From contig JACDQD010000001.1 in the NCBI GenBank assembly GCA_019843655.1, forward strand, positions 46,150,443-46,214,442: 64,000 nt of DNA, read 5' to 3'. Shown piece after piece: positions 12,546 through 23,743 of the stretch. The position numbers and the translations under genes were made by a program. The notes beneath the pieces were generated by a model. That model saw nothing but the letters and a program-made list of their open reading frames with translations. It ran no database searches and was not told the DNA's origin. Positions within the stretch are counted from its first letter, which is position 1. The number at the start of each line of letters is the position of its first letter. The DNA is from Lethocerus indicus (Eukaryota > Arthropoda > Insecta > Hemiptera > Belostomatidae).

Positions 12546-15500
12546 TGGTGCAGTTTGGTCCGGTTGCTATCATTCAGCTACAGAGGTTTAGATAGTCCCT
12601 TAGTTTTCGCCTTATTTGTTTGTAAACTATTCGGAATTTATCATCACCGTTCAATTTCACTGTCAAGGATTTTTCCCTCGGGTTGTCCGCACGATGGGAT
12701 GGTCCATTCCTCGAAACAGAATGGAGTGAATCAAATTTAAGAAGGCAGTTTTTAAGGGCCCACAATGCGGTCTAACAGGGAACTGAGTCCACTTGTTTGA
12801 ATCACAGTTATGAGAGTTATGTTATCACTTATTTGATGTTACAGTATGTAAAATGAACATTCTGTATTCTCTTGAACTTAGAAGGTTGTCCTTAGCTTGA
12901 GGAACGATGCAACTTTAACTAGTAGTAAAGTTCCTTAACACTGACGATTTGCTCCCTCGTGTGGCCCACGGATGCGCCCATATAATCTGAGATATTTTAC
13001 CACTGGCACTCCGCTCCGCCGAGAATCTGATTGAAGCAAAATATGATAGTAACATAAGTAGTATATTTAGTTTATAAATATATCAAATACCGTGTAGTAT
13101 AGATTACTACCTGAATGCAGCTTGCAGATAAACCTAATCTCATATATCATATCTTGACTAATCCCAGTGTTTAGTCGTCATTATCGCGTTATTAACTGTG
13201 GCAATTCCTCATTTTGGCGCTTTTAAAACATTCGACGGGCACTGGATTTTCAGAGCGAGCAAAGCAATAAATTGTCGAGCTCGTGATTGCTCAAGTGGAA
13301 GAACGTTTTAGAAAACGTATCCAACGTATGTATTTTCTACTGGGGAGGAAATTACAAAGAAGAAGAAGGGAAGGAAGAAAAATGGAGTTCTTATTAAGAA
13401 ACCTTCAAAGGATGAGAGAAGATGATGAAGAAGATTGAGCGCTCAAGCATATGGGTTTTTTCAGCCTGGATTTACGCCTAGGTTAAAGAGTTTTCCCTAT
13501 CCCTGGCATCTTTTTCGGCAGGGAAATTTCTGAGAAAATATTCTAGCGTACGTATAAATATTTACACATTTATATAACAATTTGTTATATAATACGTTCG
13601 TACAGTGTCCCCATCTTCAGTAGGATTTCGCCAGTAAAATAGCGAGGCACTTGCTGCATGCCGATGAAGCATCCTGTTATTTTTGTTTGTCGAGATACAG
13701 CGTGCGTTGTCCCTAACGTTTAATATCAGGTCGTAGTTACTCCTTTGCCCCCAGTTAAGGTTTAATGAGTACGTAAAGTACAATAAATTAAACGATCGTA
13801 TTCACGCCATAAGGAGAAGGAGGATCGCATTATTTATTTAATTTCGAAGAGGAAACTACTTTATTATTATAGATCGTTAGTTAACTTACCCGTTTCAATA
13901 TTCTTTAAATTGACCAGCACTGCGGCCTTTTATTTTTGCACTCAGCCAGAAAAACGCATCTATATTCCAGAGAGGAACTGATATATAGGGTTTAATTTGT
14001 TCGCAAGTCACGAGGGGGGCACACTTTTTATTTCCTGAGGGAGCGGGATTCGTCTCGGTGCGATTAACGCGTCGCTCGTTTCAACGTTAGCGTCGCGGAG
14101 AGGCGACCGAAATCAATACGCAGGCCCCCTCCAACCCGCGGGACCGCCGCGTTGTGCGAAAGTACGTTTCCAATTGACCGCGTCGTTTAGACCTGATAAC
14201 GGCCCACGCCCGCCCCCGCCGACACCCCACCGATGGCCCATATGTTATACGCCAACGCGACCGAACCCCCGCCACCGCCCTCCATCAACTGAAAAAGCTC
14301 CAGATAAAGCGCCGCGTCAGTCGTCCTCCTCACGGTGCGGGGAGGAATTCCTATCTGATACTAATTTCGAAATATACTCGAATGGTCGGTAGGGGACATA
14401 ATTGTTTTTTTGTTACGTTTTTTGTATTGAGTTTAAAAATTACGATTGAACAGACGACAGAAGTTAAGAAACCAATTTATACGATAGAATATGCGGTGAT
14501 CTTTAAAAATGACTTTCCGAAGCGGCTCATTATTTACCCCCCCTAACGAACTCCTTATTACTGTAAGAAAACTGTCTAAATACCGAAGCCGCCCTCTCGT
14601 TGTTATAAGGACTCTGTTTGTCACTCAAAGTCGACTTCAGGTATAAGTAAAAAATGTATTCGGGAAGTACCTCTTGAACTCAGACGGTGTGCGAGAAATT
14701 TTTTTTTCGAGGCCCGAATCGCGAAAAAAACTATCCCGCGGTTTTCCAACCGTCGACTTTCTCCTTCCTACTTTTCCTCGCTCAGTCAGTTTATAGTGAT
14801 GAGGACAGACCTCCGGGACGGCGCTTGAAAAATGGGGGCCGAAATAAAAAAAAATAAGTGCCCGCTTGAAACCTATCGCGGCTTTACTGCTGGTCGCACC
14901 GTGCGGGTGCGAAAGGCGAACGGCTGTCTCGTTATTGAAACTTCGCAAGGAGAACCGCCGGTCATAAAATGGTCTATGATTCCCTTTTCGCGTTCGAAAA
15001 TGGCGCTGTCGGCCGGCGGCTTTATCGCTGTATACAGTCCAACCCTACACCGAGTCGGCGCACCATGACTTAAACGGACAAAATGCATCAGGACGGTGTA
15101 ACACCGTTGTTCCGCCTAACTAGCGGACCACAACAACGCACAGGGCTAAATAATTCGTAGTAAGATTTTGTATTCTATTCTATTTGATATCGTTCCTAGA
15201 ATTTATGTCGTTATCGATTGTAATAAGATCTATTAAATCTTACAGCAAGAACGATTGTTTTCTTAAAATATCCTTAAGGAGAGTAAATATTAATTCTAAA
15301 TAAAACTAAAGTAAACTACCACACATTTTCCTGTAGCGCGGTTTTACTTTATTAATCTCACTTTGCCCTATTGAAATGTTCGTATTATACGATTTTTTTC
15401 TATTAATTCCGTTATATCGACAGTTGTTTGCCCTTCTCGGGGAAGGCAGCCCCGAGGTATATACCGGCAGTGGCCGAGCACTTGTTAGCCCCGTTTTAGT

Positions 15501-17011
15501 GTGGTGTCGGTTCGTAATTATTTTGTACGTAGAATAGAGCCAATTTGAGTCGGGCCCGTACATCGGCGGATCTTCTAATTTTCCCGAAACCTCCTCATGA
15601 ATCCCTAAACTATGAATACCGCATCCCTCGCGAGGCACGTTCCGAAAAATTAATTACTCAAATTACCAGAGATTCGTAATTTGGGTTTGAGAAATTTAGC
15701 GGACCGTATTTGTTTGTCACCTTTTTATAAAAAAAAAGGAAACAATTAAGAAGAAGAAAATAGTTATTTTCATGGAGTGCAACCACTCGATAATACTTAT
15801 AAAATAGGGCAATTATCGGGCGGAGTTCCGTATAAGGAGAGCTCAATCACTCCGAACGGGCCGGAGCGATTGGCGTTGACCGGTTGATCAGAATTCAGCC
15901 CGCGAGGCTCCTCTGTCAATTTGTAACCCGTAATAAATCGAATTTCCTAACATTCCTGTTCGTATTGATCCCCGCTTTCTGGGCCGCTTCCGCTTCTTCT
16001 CGATTGGTTCGGTAAAACCTGGGCGCGAATCACTTAGGGTTTCTCCGAGAGAAAAAACAATTCGGGACTACGTACGGGACCCTCGATACGGACCATCTCC
16101 GGACGAGCGATTTAAGGTTTTCTCTCTGCGCGGTCCTCTTTACCCACCGCCGGCAGAGGACGCAAACTCCCCCGCAATAGGGCGCTTTGATCGGAAACGA
16201 GGAAAAGCGTCCCTAACGATCCGCGGTTTACCCGACGGTGAGAGTGAGTCAACAAAACCACATCAGTCTATCGTTCTTGTGAACCGTTTTTGGTCGCCAG
16301 GCAGTTCCGATGAAACTCAGGTGCCGATATTGATAAATCTATTCTGACAGTCACCCCGAATTCTTCCAACCACTAACCACTTAGAAGAAATACCACTTCA
16401 TCCGAAGCCTCCCTGCCATCAATGATTCAGGATGAGCGTAAATTTCAACCGGCCGCAAGAATTCGAATCGGTTTCCAATCCTATCCTATACAACTACGCC
16501 GGAATCGGTAGGCCGTCATTTTCAATACTTCCAGGATGTTACTAAAAGCCGAGATTATGAGGAGAATGGGATTGCGTCGATCGCCGCCCGAACTGCCCCT
16601 CCCCGTTCATCATTATATAACTTAATTTCGACGAATGCCAATTCCGAGTCCTCCCACGCCTTGTACAGCAGTAATGGACCTTCGCTCTAGGGGGATCAAC
16701 CTCGCTAGTGGGTGGGTGATAGTGTGCGTAGGTCTGTTCGATATATACCGGGTTTCCACCTCGGAACGATAATAGCCCGCGCCTCTATAATCCTGAGTAC
16801 CCCCGCAGGAAATTCCGAATCTAATCTGTCGTCGGGAAGACCGCGACCGGGTTTTAATAGCTCCGATCGACCGTAACCATTGTTCCACTCTCAACGGGCC
16901 CGATCGATAGCAACACCCACCCCCTCTTCATGCCAGAGCAACTTGAGTCCTCCTTCCTATCCTATCGCTATCTTTTGTGTTCTCTCTCTCTCTTCCTCTT
17001 TCCCTAATCCT

Positions 17012-17275
17012 CCCCTCCCTCCCTCCCTCCCTCCCTCCCTCCCTCCCTCCTCCCTCCCTCCCTCCCTCCCTCCCTCTCCCCTCCCTCCCTCCTCCAACTC
17101 CCTCCCTCCCTCCTCCCTCCCCCCTCCCTCCCCCCTAGAAACTCCCTCCCTCCCTCCCTCCCTCCCTCCCTCCTCCCTCCCTCCCTCCCTTCTCCCTCCC
17201 TCCTCCCTCCCTCCCTCCCTCCCTCCCTCCCTCCCTCCCTCCCTCCCTCCCTCCCTCCTTTCCCTCCCTCTCTCT
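17012..17275 (+). repeat. CCCT polypyrimidine tract
   Basis: About 264 bp of CCCT repeats with small interruptions, e.g. CTAGAAA near 17134. Open frames on both strands here translate to Ser/Pro/Leu or Glu/Gly/Arg repeats and are artefacts. Confidence 0.95.
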
Positions 17276-17725
17276 GGGTGAATGAAACAACGGTCTAAGA
17301 TATTAATTTGGCGTCGCCGGCTTCGAGAAGGCACAAAAGCCGCCACCTGACCCCCGGCTCGACCCGGAGGTGACGATTTCCAATAAAGTCACCCCCTCCC
17401 CCCACCTCCAAAGAGTAAATTCCTCTTTACAATTCAATTTAAAGCATTTTCCCGGCATTATTCCGATTATGTCCAAATAAATGCGCTTTATATTTGGAGC
17501 GTGTGTCCTATAAATACTGAAATACGGGTATATTTCAACAAGAATTGAACACAATTGCTATTGTTCAATCAGGCGTGTTCCTGATGTTTATAACGCGGTG
17601 GTCAAGATGAAGCAACTACATCCACCCCTGGATAAGTTTACAATTGTAAGGCAAGTCCTTAAATAGAAGAAACGGAAACCACATTGTTTGTAAATCGACA
17701 ACAGTATGTAATATTATAACAGTGT

Positions 17726-18207
17726 ATAGCCTAGAATACCTGTTTTGTCGTCGGCGAGGGGTTGGAATACCACGTACGTAGATTTCGTGTGTTTCTGCCT
17801 GCTCTCGCTGGTTTGGTCTTTTGCTAGGCCGGATTCGGCTGCTCGCCATCTCCACTAGCGGTGTTAGTCACTTAGCACTTTGGACCTTTGGGCATCCTCA
17901 CTGCACTATCACTGTCACTTGTATTAGTACAAGTCAAACATATCTGGTATTGTATACTTACACTCATGAAAGGTTTCCTGTTGATCCAAAATGTATTGCA
18001 TAAAGTTTATTTTCAGTAATCTAGTTAATTGGTGCACCCAACAAACTTTCGTTAAGTACATTTCCGCTATGTCGGATTGTCGGTCAAAGGATCAAAGTAC
18101 TTTAGTAGGATTAGCGGGGCAGATATTATCAAAATTCCGATACCCTCCCCCCTCAACACAAAGAAGACAAACAACAAGCACAAGAACACATTCTTATCTC
18201 ACAATAT

Positions 18208-18257
<50 letters not shown>

Positions 18258-18264
18258 CTGTGTG

Positions 18265-18321
<57 letters not shown>

Positions 18322-18343
18322 ATATACTATCAATAGTATATAC

Positions 18344-18398
<55 letters not shown>

Positions 18399-18801
18399 TT
18401 GCGGCAGGGCCAGGCCAGCCCCCTTTCCCAGCTAGGGTTCAGCCCCCCCCCTTTCTTAGAGCCATAAACCCTAAGATCGAATAGCCCCTTTTCCCCCCTT
18501 TGTTCAAACCGAAACACTCGGCAGTCGAGTTTTGGTTGTGACCAGAGGAACCTTTGTGCGCTTCTTTCATGTATCAATCTAGTGAATAAAGTGGTTTCTT
18601 TTTTGTCTTTAACAAAAAACCTAAGTTTTATATATATACACAGACAACCACCACAGTACAAATGGCAGTGACAGTGCAGTGAGGATGCCCAAAAAACCAA
18701 TGCCAAAAGTAACCAACACCGCTACTCAAGATGGCGGGAAGCCTAAACCGGTCTATCAAAAGACCAAACCAGCGAGAGGAGACAGAAACACACGAAATCT
18801 A
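17726..18801 (-). mobile_element. TIR element copy A (reverse orientation, with microsatellite expansion)
   Basis: The left end begins TAGCCTAGAATACCTG and carries the extended right-end sequence in reverse complement. It is followed by the TIR core (TCTCGCTGGTTTGGTCTTTT at about 17803), the reverse complement of the internal 70-bp unit (about 17996-18072), a piece related to the left half (about 18150-18190), a large (CA)n/(TA)n tract and an unrelated C-rich segment. The other TIR lies at about 18645-18801, ending ACACGAAATCTA. So it is a nearly full-length copy in the opposite direction to those at 39.2 and 41.1 kb. No transposase frame is present. Confidence 0.75.
18217..18396 (+). repeat. 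(CA)n/(TA)n compound microsatellite
   Basis: (AC)n at 18217-18247, (TA)n at 18269-18312 and 18347-18396, joined by an imperfect palindrome around ACTATCAATAGTATA. It sits inside TIR element copy A. Confidence 0.9.
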
Positions 18802-19023
18802 GTGTATAGTATATTTCTGCTCATTAATTTCCTTCGCAATCAGTAGCTTTAGTTATTTTATTTCGTAAAAACTACAGGTATATGGAACACCGGCAAAAAT
18901 AAAATTATTGATGTTTTAATCTGTCACTGGAAAACAAAGGTATAGGTATTGTTTGTTGTTACTTATTTAGATTTAAGGATAAATATTAAGGGTACAAAGT
19001 ACATGAACTGGCTACTTGGAGCG

Positions 19024-19089
19024 CTATCTGTTTCTGTCTCGCGGTAACTTTGATTCACTAATGAACGTCCTTTGCAGTACTTTTATACT
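19024..19089 (-). CDS. Possible second exon of the hypothetical AT-rich gene
   Basis: Downstream of the donor at 19275, a polypyrimidine run followed by AG (19091-19090, reading TTTTTTCCAG on the minus strand) would splice out a 185-bp intron and keep frame. It adds 21 residues rich in Lys and Arg before TAG at 19026-19024, for a total of 105 residues. The short length and lack of a known family keep confidence low. If spliced differently, it may be only part of a larger gene. Confidence 0.22.
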   Translation of the reverse strand, partial: SIKVLQRTFISESKLPRDRNR

Positions 19090-19274
19090 CTGGAAAAAAT
19101 TGATTTAAAATAGTTTAGCTATAATCAGATATTTAATTCTAGATATTATTATATATAAAAGTATAATATTATTACTTAAACTATATTTATTACTGTTTTT
19201 AATTTTTAAACTACATTAAAAAAAAGTTTTCTATATATAGAATTTCTATATATAGAATTAAACGTTACTCATAC

Positions 19275-19526
19275 CTTCTGAACTAATTTAATTATAAGCT
19301 CAGAAATATTGTCATGTAGCACTGAGAATTTTTCTGTAAAATAACCATCAATAAAATAGAATGCACCAGTAATTGCTATTGGAACAGTGTGACAAACGAA
19401 TTCATTTTCTGATATTAAATATTTGATATATGTTAAAGCATATAAGTTGCACAGAATTATGTTTATAAAGTTTATCATTACATACAATTTTGAATTATTA
19501 TTTCTCACGATTACATTGTTAAACAT
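19275..19526 (-). CDS. Hypothetical AT-rich exon with two hydrophobic segments
   Basis: An 84-codon open frame on the minus strand starts at ATG 19526, with an in-frame TAA seven codons upstream. It ends at CAGAAG|GTATGAGT, a near-perfect splice donor. The peptide has two membrane-like stretches (about residues 13-36 and 47-60) and then an amphipathic helix ending ISELIIKLVQK. It could be a small membrane protein or a piece of a multi-pass receptor. I do not recognise the family. Base composition is far more AT-rich than the MIF4G gene next door. The donor is the main evidence; translation is a guess. Confidence 0.3.
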
Positions 19527-20647
19527 TAATGTACCGATAATTAATTAGGTGTAACAAGCCTAGAAACTGATACTTTCATGGTTCAGAACATCTGTTTTCC
19601 CAGAATCGTATGTGTATCAAATTTGAACAAAGTTAACTCGTTTTGGACAGACCTGATTGTATCCAGGAAACGTTAGGAAGAAATATATTTCTGTATAAAA
19701 CAACTTTTTTCCTTCGACATTTCCTAAAACGAATGTTAATATTGCTTCTTGAACGTATATTATTTTTTAAAAACAAAAAATATACAGTTGAATTATTTTA
19801 CATAGGAATGGAAAAAAGGTATATGGGGAAAAGGCAATTCGTGATTGTTGATTGCTGGATAGGGGCTAACGGCCGCGTTCGCCCAGTCACAGAGTGCGCC
19901 ACAAGTTGGAACCGCAGAGCAACCGCACCCAATGCAGGATACCCAATGTTTCAAATGTCATTTATTAGCGCATATATCATAAAAAACATGATTTTATGAA
20001 ACAGAATTACTCTATTTATATAAATAGAATCCAACTGAAATTATGATGTAAATTATTAAAGTTAATTTAATCAATTATGCGAATTTATGTATATTTGTTT
20101 TCTTGCGAATGGTAAACAAATGCATTGGCTGTTGTTGTTCTGATGTTTTTTTTTCAGTTTCCTCTGATATTTGTTAATTCATGTTTAAGAGATGCCACCT
20201 TTTCAAATTTAGCAATGGGAAAATTGCAAAAACATTGTCAAAAGAATTGACAAATAGTGTACCAATTTCCAACCAAACAAACCTAGGACTGGTACATCTA
20301 TGTACCTAGGAGACAGGCCTACTATTATTTATGTTTTATGCCTGTATCGTATTTTATTACGATTAATTAAGAACCTTTTCCCTAAATTCCTATGTATGTT
20401 TCGTCGGAATCGTTTGTATATTATTGATAATCGTGTTGTTATGATTCTTTCGAATGGAGAAATGGCTCGCAGATTGGTTAATCGTCTCGGTGCAGAGCGC
20501 GTATAGTAGGGCGAGATGTACATCCGTGACGACCCTTTCGCCTATCCCCACCACTCTAGTTCTCTCCCGCCACAGTCTCTTGCCAGTGCTAGCGACGTTA
20601 ACAACACGCCGAGAGTGAAACCCGACGGATACTAAGCGAGGAGAGGG

Positions 20648-21450
20648 ATGGACTCGGAACAAGGCCAGGCTTCCGGTCCGGGGGGAGGATCGCCTTTCGC
20701 CGTGTCGGACTACTGTATTCCGCCCACCATCCTTAGGCGGTTAGCGGGAGTTCGACCGTACATCGGCTCGACGGACGCCCGGAACGCGATCCACAATATT
20801 CAACTCGAAGAGGAAGGTACGGTACGGACGATGGGGCGTTCGGATTGGGCGGGAGGATCGCGTTTAGTGGAGCCGCCCGCCAACCGAAGGTGGTCATCGG
20901 GAGGTCTACGGAGCTGGGCGGATAGGGATTTGGAGGGCGGGGAGCTGTTGTCTGTGAGGGGGCCCGGTCGACTCCCCTTCGACCGGGCCACTCTACATCG
21001 GTGTGTGACAGAGAGCAGCCGCCAACGGCGCATATTGGCCGAGAGCGAACGCGAGATATGGTTCTCCCAGTTGAATTCGATCTACTTTTGGCTGTTATCC
21101 TCCGTTCAGACGATGGCCGAAAATGATCGACACCGTAATGCCGGGTGGTCGCTCAACAAACTGGACCTGCGTGCCGTCGAAACGGCCGCCCATCCCACTT
21201 ACCTGGCGGACGCCGTTATAAACCTTTGCGTTTACAACAGAAATTACTTAAAATTCGCCGTTCATTTACTGAAACACATCCTCGATACCGCCATAGGGCA
21301 TAGATATTTCGAAGTAATACAATACGTATCTTCAGACTGGTGCCACCATTTATTACTTACGTATACCAATGGGGTAGTGATGAAGATGCAAAATTTCGCG
21401 GCATTCTTGGGCCGCCTGTATCTGTCCTTTATCTGCTACGATGGAACCAG
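20648..21450 (+). CDS. MIF4G-domain protein (PAIP1/MIF4GD/CTIF-like), exon 1
   Basis: Exon 1 encodes residues 1-267 plus two bases of codon 268 of a predicted 352-residue protein. The ATG at 20648 has G at -3 and G at +4, and an in-frame TAA at 20633-20635 shows the frame is not open further upstream. Residues 1-130 are Gly/Ser/Arg-rich and look disordered. From about residue 175 the sequence becomes helical and resembles the MIF4G fold: a helix with LKFAVHLLKHILDTA (201-215), a basic/aromatic helix around 219-237, then NFAAFLGRLYLSFI at 249-262, which matches the conserved F-x-x-FLGxLYL signature of PAIP1 and related proteins. Known members bind eIF4A, eIF3, SLBP or cap-binding partners and regulate translation in the cytoplasm; that role is inferred here. 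The exon ends ACCAG|GTTAGT, a good donor. The exact family member cannot be decided by eye, and I see no PAM2 motif. Confidence 0.8.
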
Positions 21451-21591
21451 GTTAGTCCTTTTATTATCGGTAACGTTTCGTCAGTACTAACGCGAAGTGT
21501 ATGTATCCGTATTTATATTGAAATACGAATATATAATATTATTATTTAAATTGTATTATATGCCGCTCGACTGTATCGCCGTATATTTCAG
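21451..21591 (+). other. Intron of the MIF4G gene
   Basis: A 141-bp AT-rich intron with GTTAGT donor and TTTCAG acceptor. It is phase 2 and interrupts the arginine codon in the middle of the MIF4G domain. Its presence argues against a processed retrocopy. Confidence 0.75.
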
Positions 21592-21847
21592 ATACGCATT
21601 CTTGCCAAGGATGATTCATTTTATTTGCCGTGTATTCATCGACACGGGCATGGAGACGAACATGGTGGCAGTGGTGTATATGCTCAGAAAATGTGGGCAG
21701 GCGCTCGAAGAGGATGTTCCCCTGCTGGTGGAGGACATTTTCCAGCATATTAGGACCGTAACCCGCCAGGTCCGATTTACTCCACAGACACACCGCAACA
21801 TAGCCACACTCATCCGTCTCAGAAGGATTGGAAACGTTTGTACGTAG
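21592..21847 (+). CDS. MIF4G-domain protein (PAIP1/MIF4GD/CTIF-like), exon 2
   Basis: Exon 2 completes the split arginine codon 268 and continues to the TAG at 21845-21847, giving residues 268-352. The acceptor is TATATTTCAG at the end of a 141-bp intron (21451-21591), and the reading frame joins as DGT-R-YAFLPRM. The conserved second half of the MIF4G domain is clear: a long helix at 271-288, then a stretch of the form VVYMLRKCGQALEEDVP (295-311), which matches the family pattern of a helix, a G-x-x-LE turn and an acidic segment. The last helix ends LIRLRR (341-346), the position where family members have a (V/L)xLR(x)xxW ending. The protein stops six residues later, so it lacks the acidic C-terminal PABP-binding tail of vertebrate PAIP1. 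This supports a MIF4G-only translation factor, or a truncated paralogue. Confidence 0.78.
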
Positions 21848-21900
21848 GCTTTCCTAAAGCGTAAGGACAGTGGGTACGGTAATACTTGATCTATCGTATT

Positions 21901-21906
21901 AATAAA
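21901..21906 (+). terminator. Polyadenylation signal of the MIF4G gene
   Basis: AATAAA lies 54 bases after the stop codon, giving a short 3' UTR. This fits the gene ending with exon 2 rather than continuing through another splice. Confidence 0.55.
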
Positions 21907-22680
21907 TGGAGAGTGGCTGCCAGAATTGACTTGCTACGAAATCCTTTAACGGATTGTTTAAATACCTTTTCGAGTAAACACCGTTATGAAAAATTGCTAC
22001 GCGGTTATACCCGAATGATTTCGAAGGAAAAAAATTAAACATAACTGACAATTTGAAATTAAATTGTTGCTTTATTCCTAGTCTAATCAGAGAAGTGAGA
22101 TGTCACCAGTATTACTATTTCTTCAATTTGTTTATGTATCTCAATTCCTCTAGTTCTTTTAGGTTTAAGGTTTTGACTTTGAAACATATATTTATTTTCA
22201 TTCCTCTTAGTTTATAAATAGAAAGAAAATATAGTTTTCAAAATGCAGTCAACACAAGAAATTGTATCCAATATTGATTTATTGGAGAAAGTATAATCAT
22301 TTATTGAGTTTAAACACAAATGAACAAACTACATGATTTTTAAAATTTGTTGCACACAACATTCCATTCTAGCGTCCAATTGTCTATCTGAGCATTCAAA
22401 ATTCATTAGTTCATAAGACCTCACTATGAGATCAGAGTATTTTTTATGAACAACTAATCTTTTGAACAATTGAGTTAGTAAGCATAATAATTATTTGACA
22501 AATTTTAACATTATATTTTTGTAACATTCATAAATTTGTATAACTAGAAGGAGATTTTTCAAGCCAGAGTATTTTGATTATTGATATTAATTAGATATAG
22601 ATAAGTAACATATCTTGCACTATACAAAAACATTATATGATGTGCCATTTGTAAATCGTGCCTTAAATTTCTATGACTGG

Positions 22681-22727
22681 ATGTTACATTTATGTAACAT
22701 ATCATCATTATCATATTATTATTATGA

Positions 22728-22758
<31 letters not shown>

Positions 22759-22923
22759 CATATGTTATGTCTATATAAGTTCTATTAATCCATGTGTTTT
22801 TAAACTGATAAGTTAAAATTATTTTATTATATCAGATAATGTTATAATTACTGAGTTACCCAGTGTGTTTGTTGTTTTTATAATGTTACATTTATGTAAC
22901 ATATCATTATCATATTATTATTA

Positions 22924-22973
<50 letters not shown>

Positions 22974-23098
22974 TGTTATGTTTATATAAGTTCTATTAAT
23001 CCATGTGTTTTTAAACTGATAAGTTAAAATTATTTTATTATATCAGATAATGTTATAATTACTGAGTTACCCAGTGTGTTTGTTGTTTTTATAATGTT
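22681..23098 (+). repeat. Two-copy tandem duplication, about 210 bp per unit
   Basis: 22681-22882 and 22883-23098 are almost identical. Each has ATGTTACATTTATGTAACAT (a palindrome-like motif), a (TA)n array, CTATTAATCCATGTGTTTTT and GAGTTACCCAGTGTGTTTG. They differ mainly in (TA)n length and a 3-bp ATC indel, so the duplication is recent. Confidence 0.85.
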
Positions 23099-23120
23099 GC
23101 ACTATTTTCTTAGCACTTTG

Positions 23121-23200
23121 AGAATTCCTCTTTAAGAATAAAAGGATTGAATTTATCAGGGATTATGTTGTTCAATATCTTCCTGTAAACTGATATCCTT
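23121..23200 (+). repeat. Direct repeat R3, copy 1
   Basis: AGAATAAAAGG, a TATCAGGRATT box, TGTTGT and TCCTGTAAACTGATA occur in the same order at 23674-23743, about 550 bp away. Confidence 0.6.
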
Positions 23201-23212
23201 TTCGGGGACGCC

Positions 23213-23302
23213 CGGAGGGTGGCGCAGGGATGCGCTCAACTGAAGTTCGTTGGGTTCACGAGCACCGCGATGCTAGCGCCCCCCGGAGGGTGGCTGAAAT
23301 GA
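23213..23302 (+). repeat. Stray fragment resembling the TIR element's internal unit
   Basis: The segment contains CTGAAGTTCGTTGGGTTCAC and GCTAGCGCCCCCCGGAGGGTGG followed by CTGAAATGA. It resembles the unit order in copy G but is not flanked by TIRs. It may be a remnant of a lost copy or an independent repeat that was captured. Confidence 0.45.
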
Positions 23303-23402
23303 ATATAAATGAATAATAAAATAAAATTTACTTTGATCAAAAATTTTTCATATTTCTTAAAGACAACTACAATCTGGTGAGAATTGTGTTGTGAAAATAA
23401 AT

Positions 23403-23405
<3 letters not shown>

Positions 23406-23435
<30 letters not shown>
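23406..23435 (+). repeat. (TA)n microsatellite
   Basis: About 15 TA units. Confidence 0.9.
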
Positions 23436-23440
<5 letters not shown>

Positions 23441-23673
23441 GAGGACCATAACGTTTGTTGTTACCGCCATAGGGTCCATACCGCCTATCACTTGTCGGTA
23501 GGGGGATAGGCCCTCCAGCCCGTGTTCAGGTTAGTCTTTTCTCCAAGGTCCGATGATGTGACAGTATTATTTCTATTACTCTATTATATTTATTGTTTTT
23601 TAAAGTGCAATCTCTTATAATAAATTATATAAAATAATATAATAAAATAACTTTATATAATTTTACCCACATT

Positions 23674-23743
23674 AGGTATTCTTTTAGAATAAAAGGCCTG
23701 AAGTATCAGGAATTCTGTTGTCCTCCTGTAAACTGATAACCTT
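23674..23743 (+). repeat. Direct repeat R3, copy 2
   Basis: Partner of 23121-23200 with the same orientation and one ~10-bp deletion. Confidence 0.6.

Larger units (their letters stand above)
9943..17011. other. Unassigned intergenic DNA
   Basis: Apart from the (TA)n at 11324 and repeat R1 at 12421, no coding or RNA feature is supported. Frames up to 110 codons occur but overlap on opposite strands without motifs. A C/G-rich stretch at 14050-14340 has high CpG content. Confidence 0.5.

Noticed and set aside
16880..17346. Open frames of 133 and 129 codons on both strands
   Set aside because: They are translations of the CCCT tract (Ser/Pro/Leu and Glu/Gly/Arg repeats).
17991..18706. Frames of 158, 81 and 131 codons
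   Set aside because: They run through (CA)n and (TA)n microsatellites (His-Thr and Tyr-Ile repeats) inside TIR copy A.
20390..21033. Minus-strand frames overlapping the MIF4G gene
   Set aside because: They are antisense shadows of the GC-rich first exon and its 5' flank.
21497..21591. N-terminal part of the frame that starts at 21497
   Set aside because: This part is intronic; the true exon begins at 21592 after the TTTCAG acceptor.
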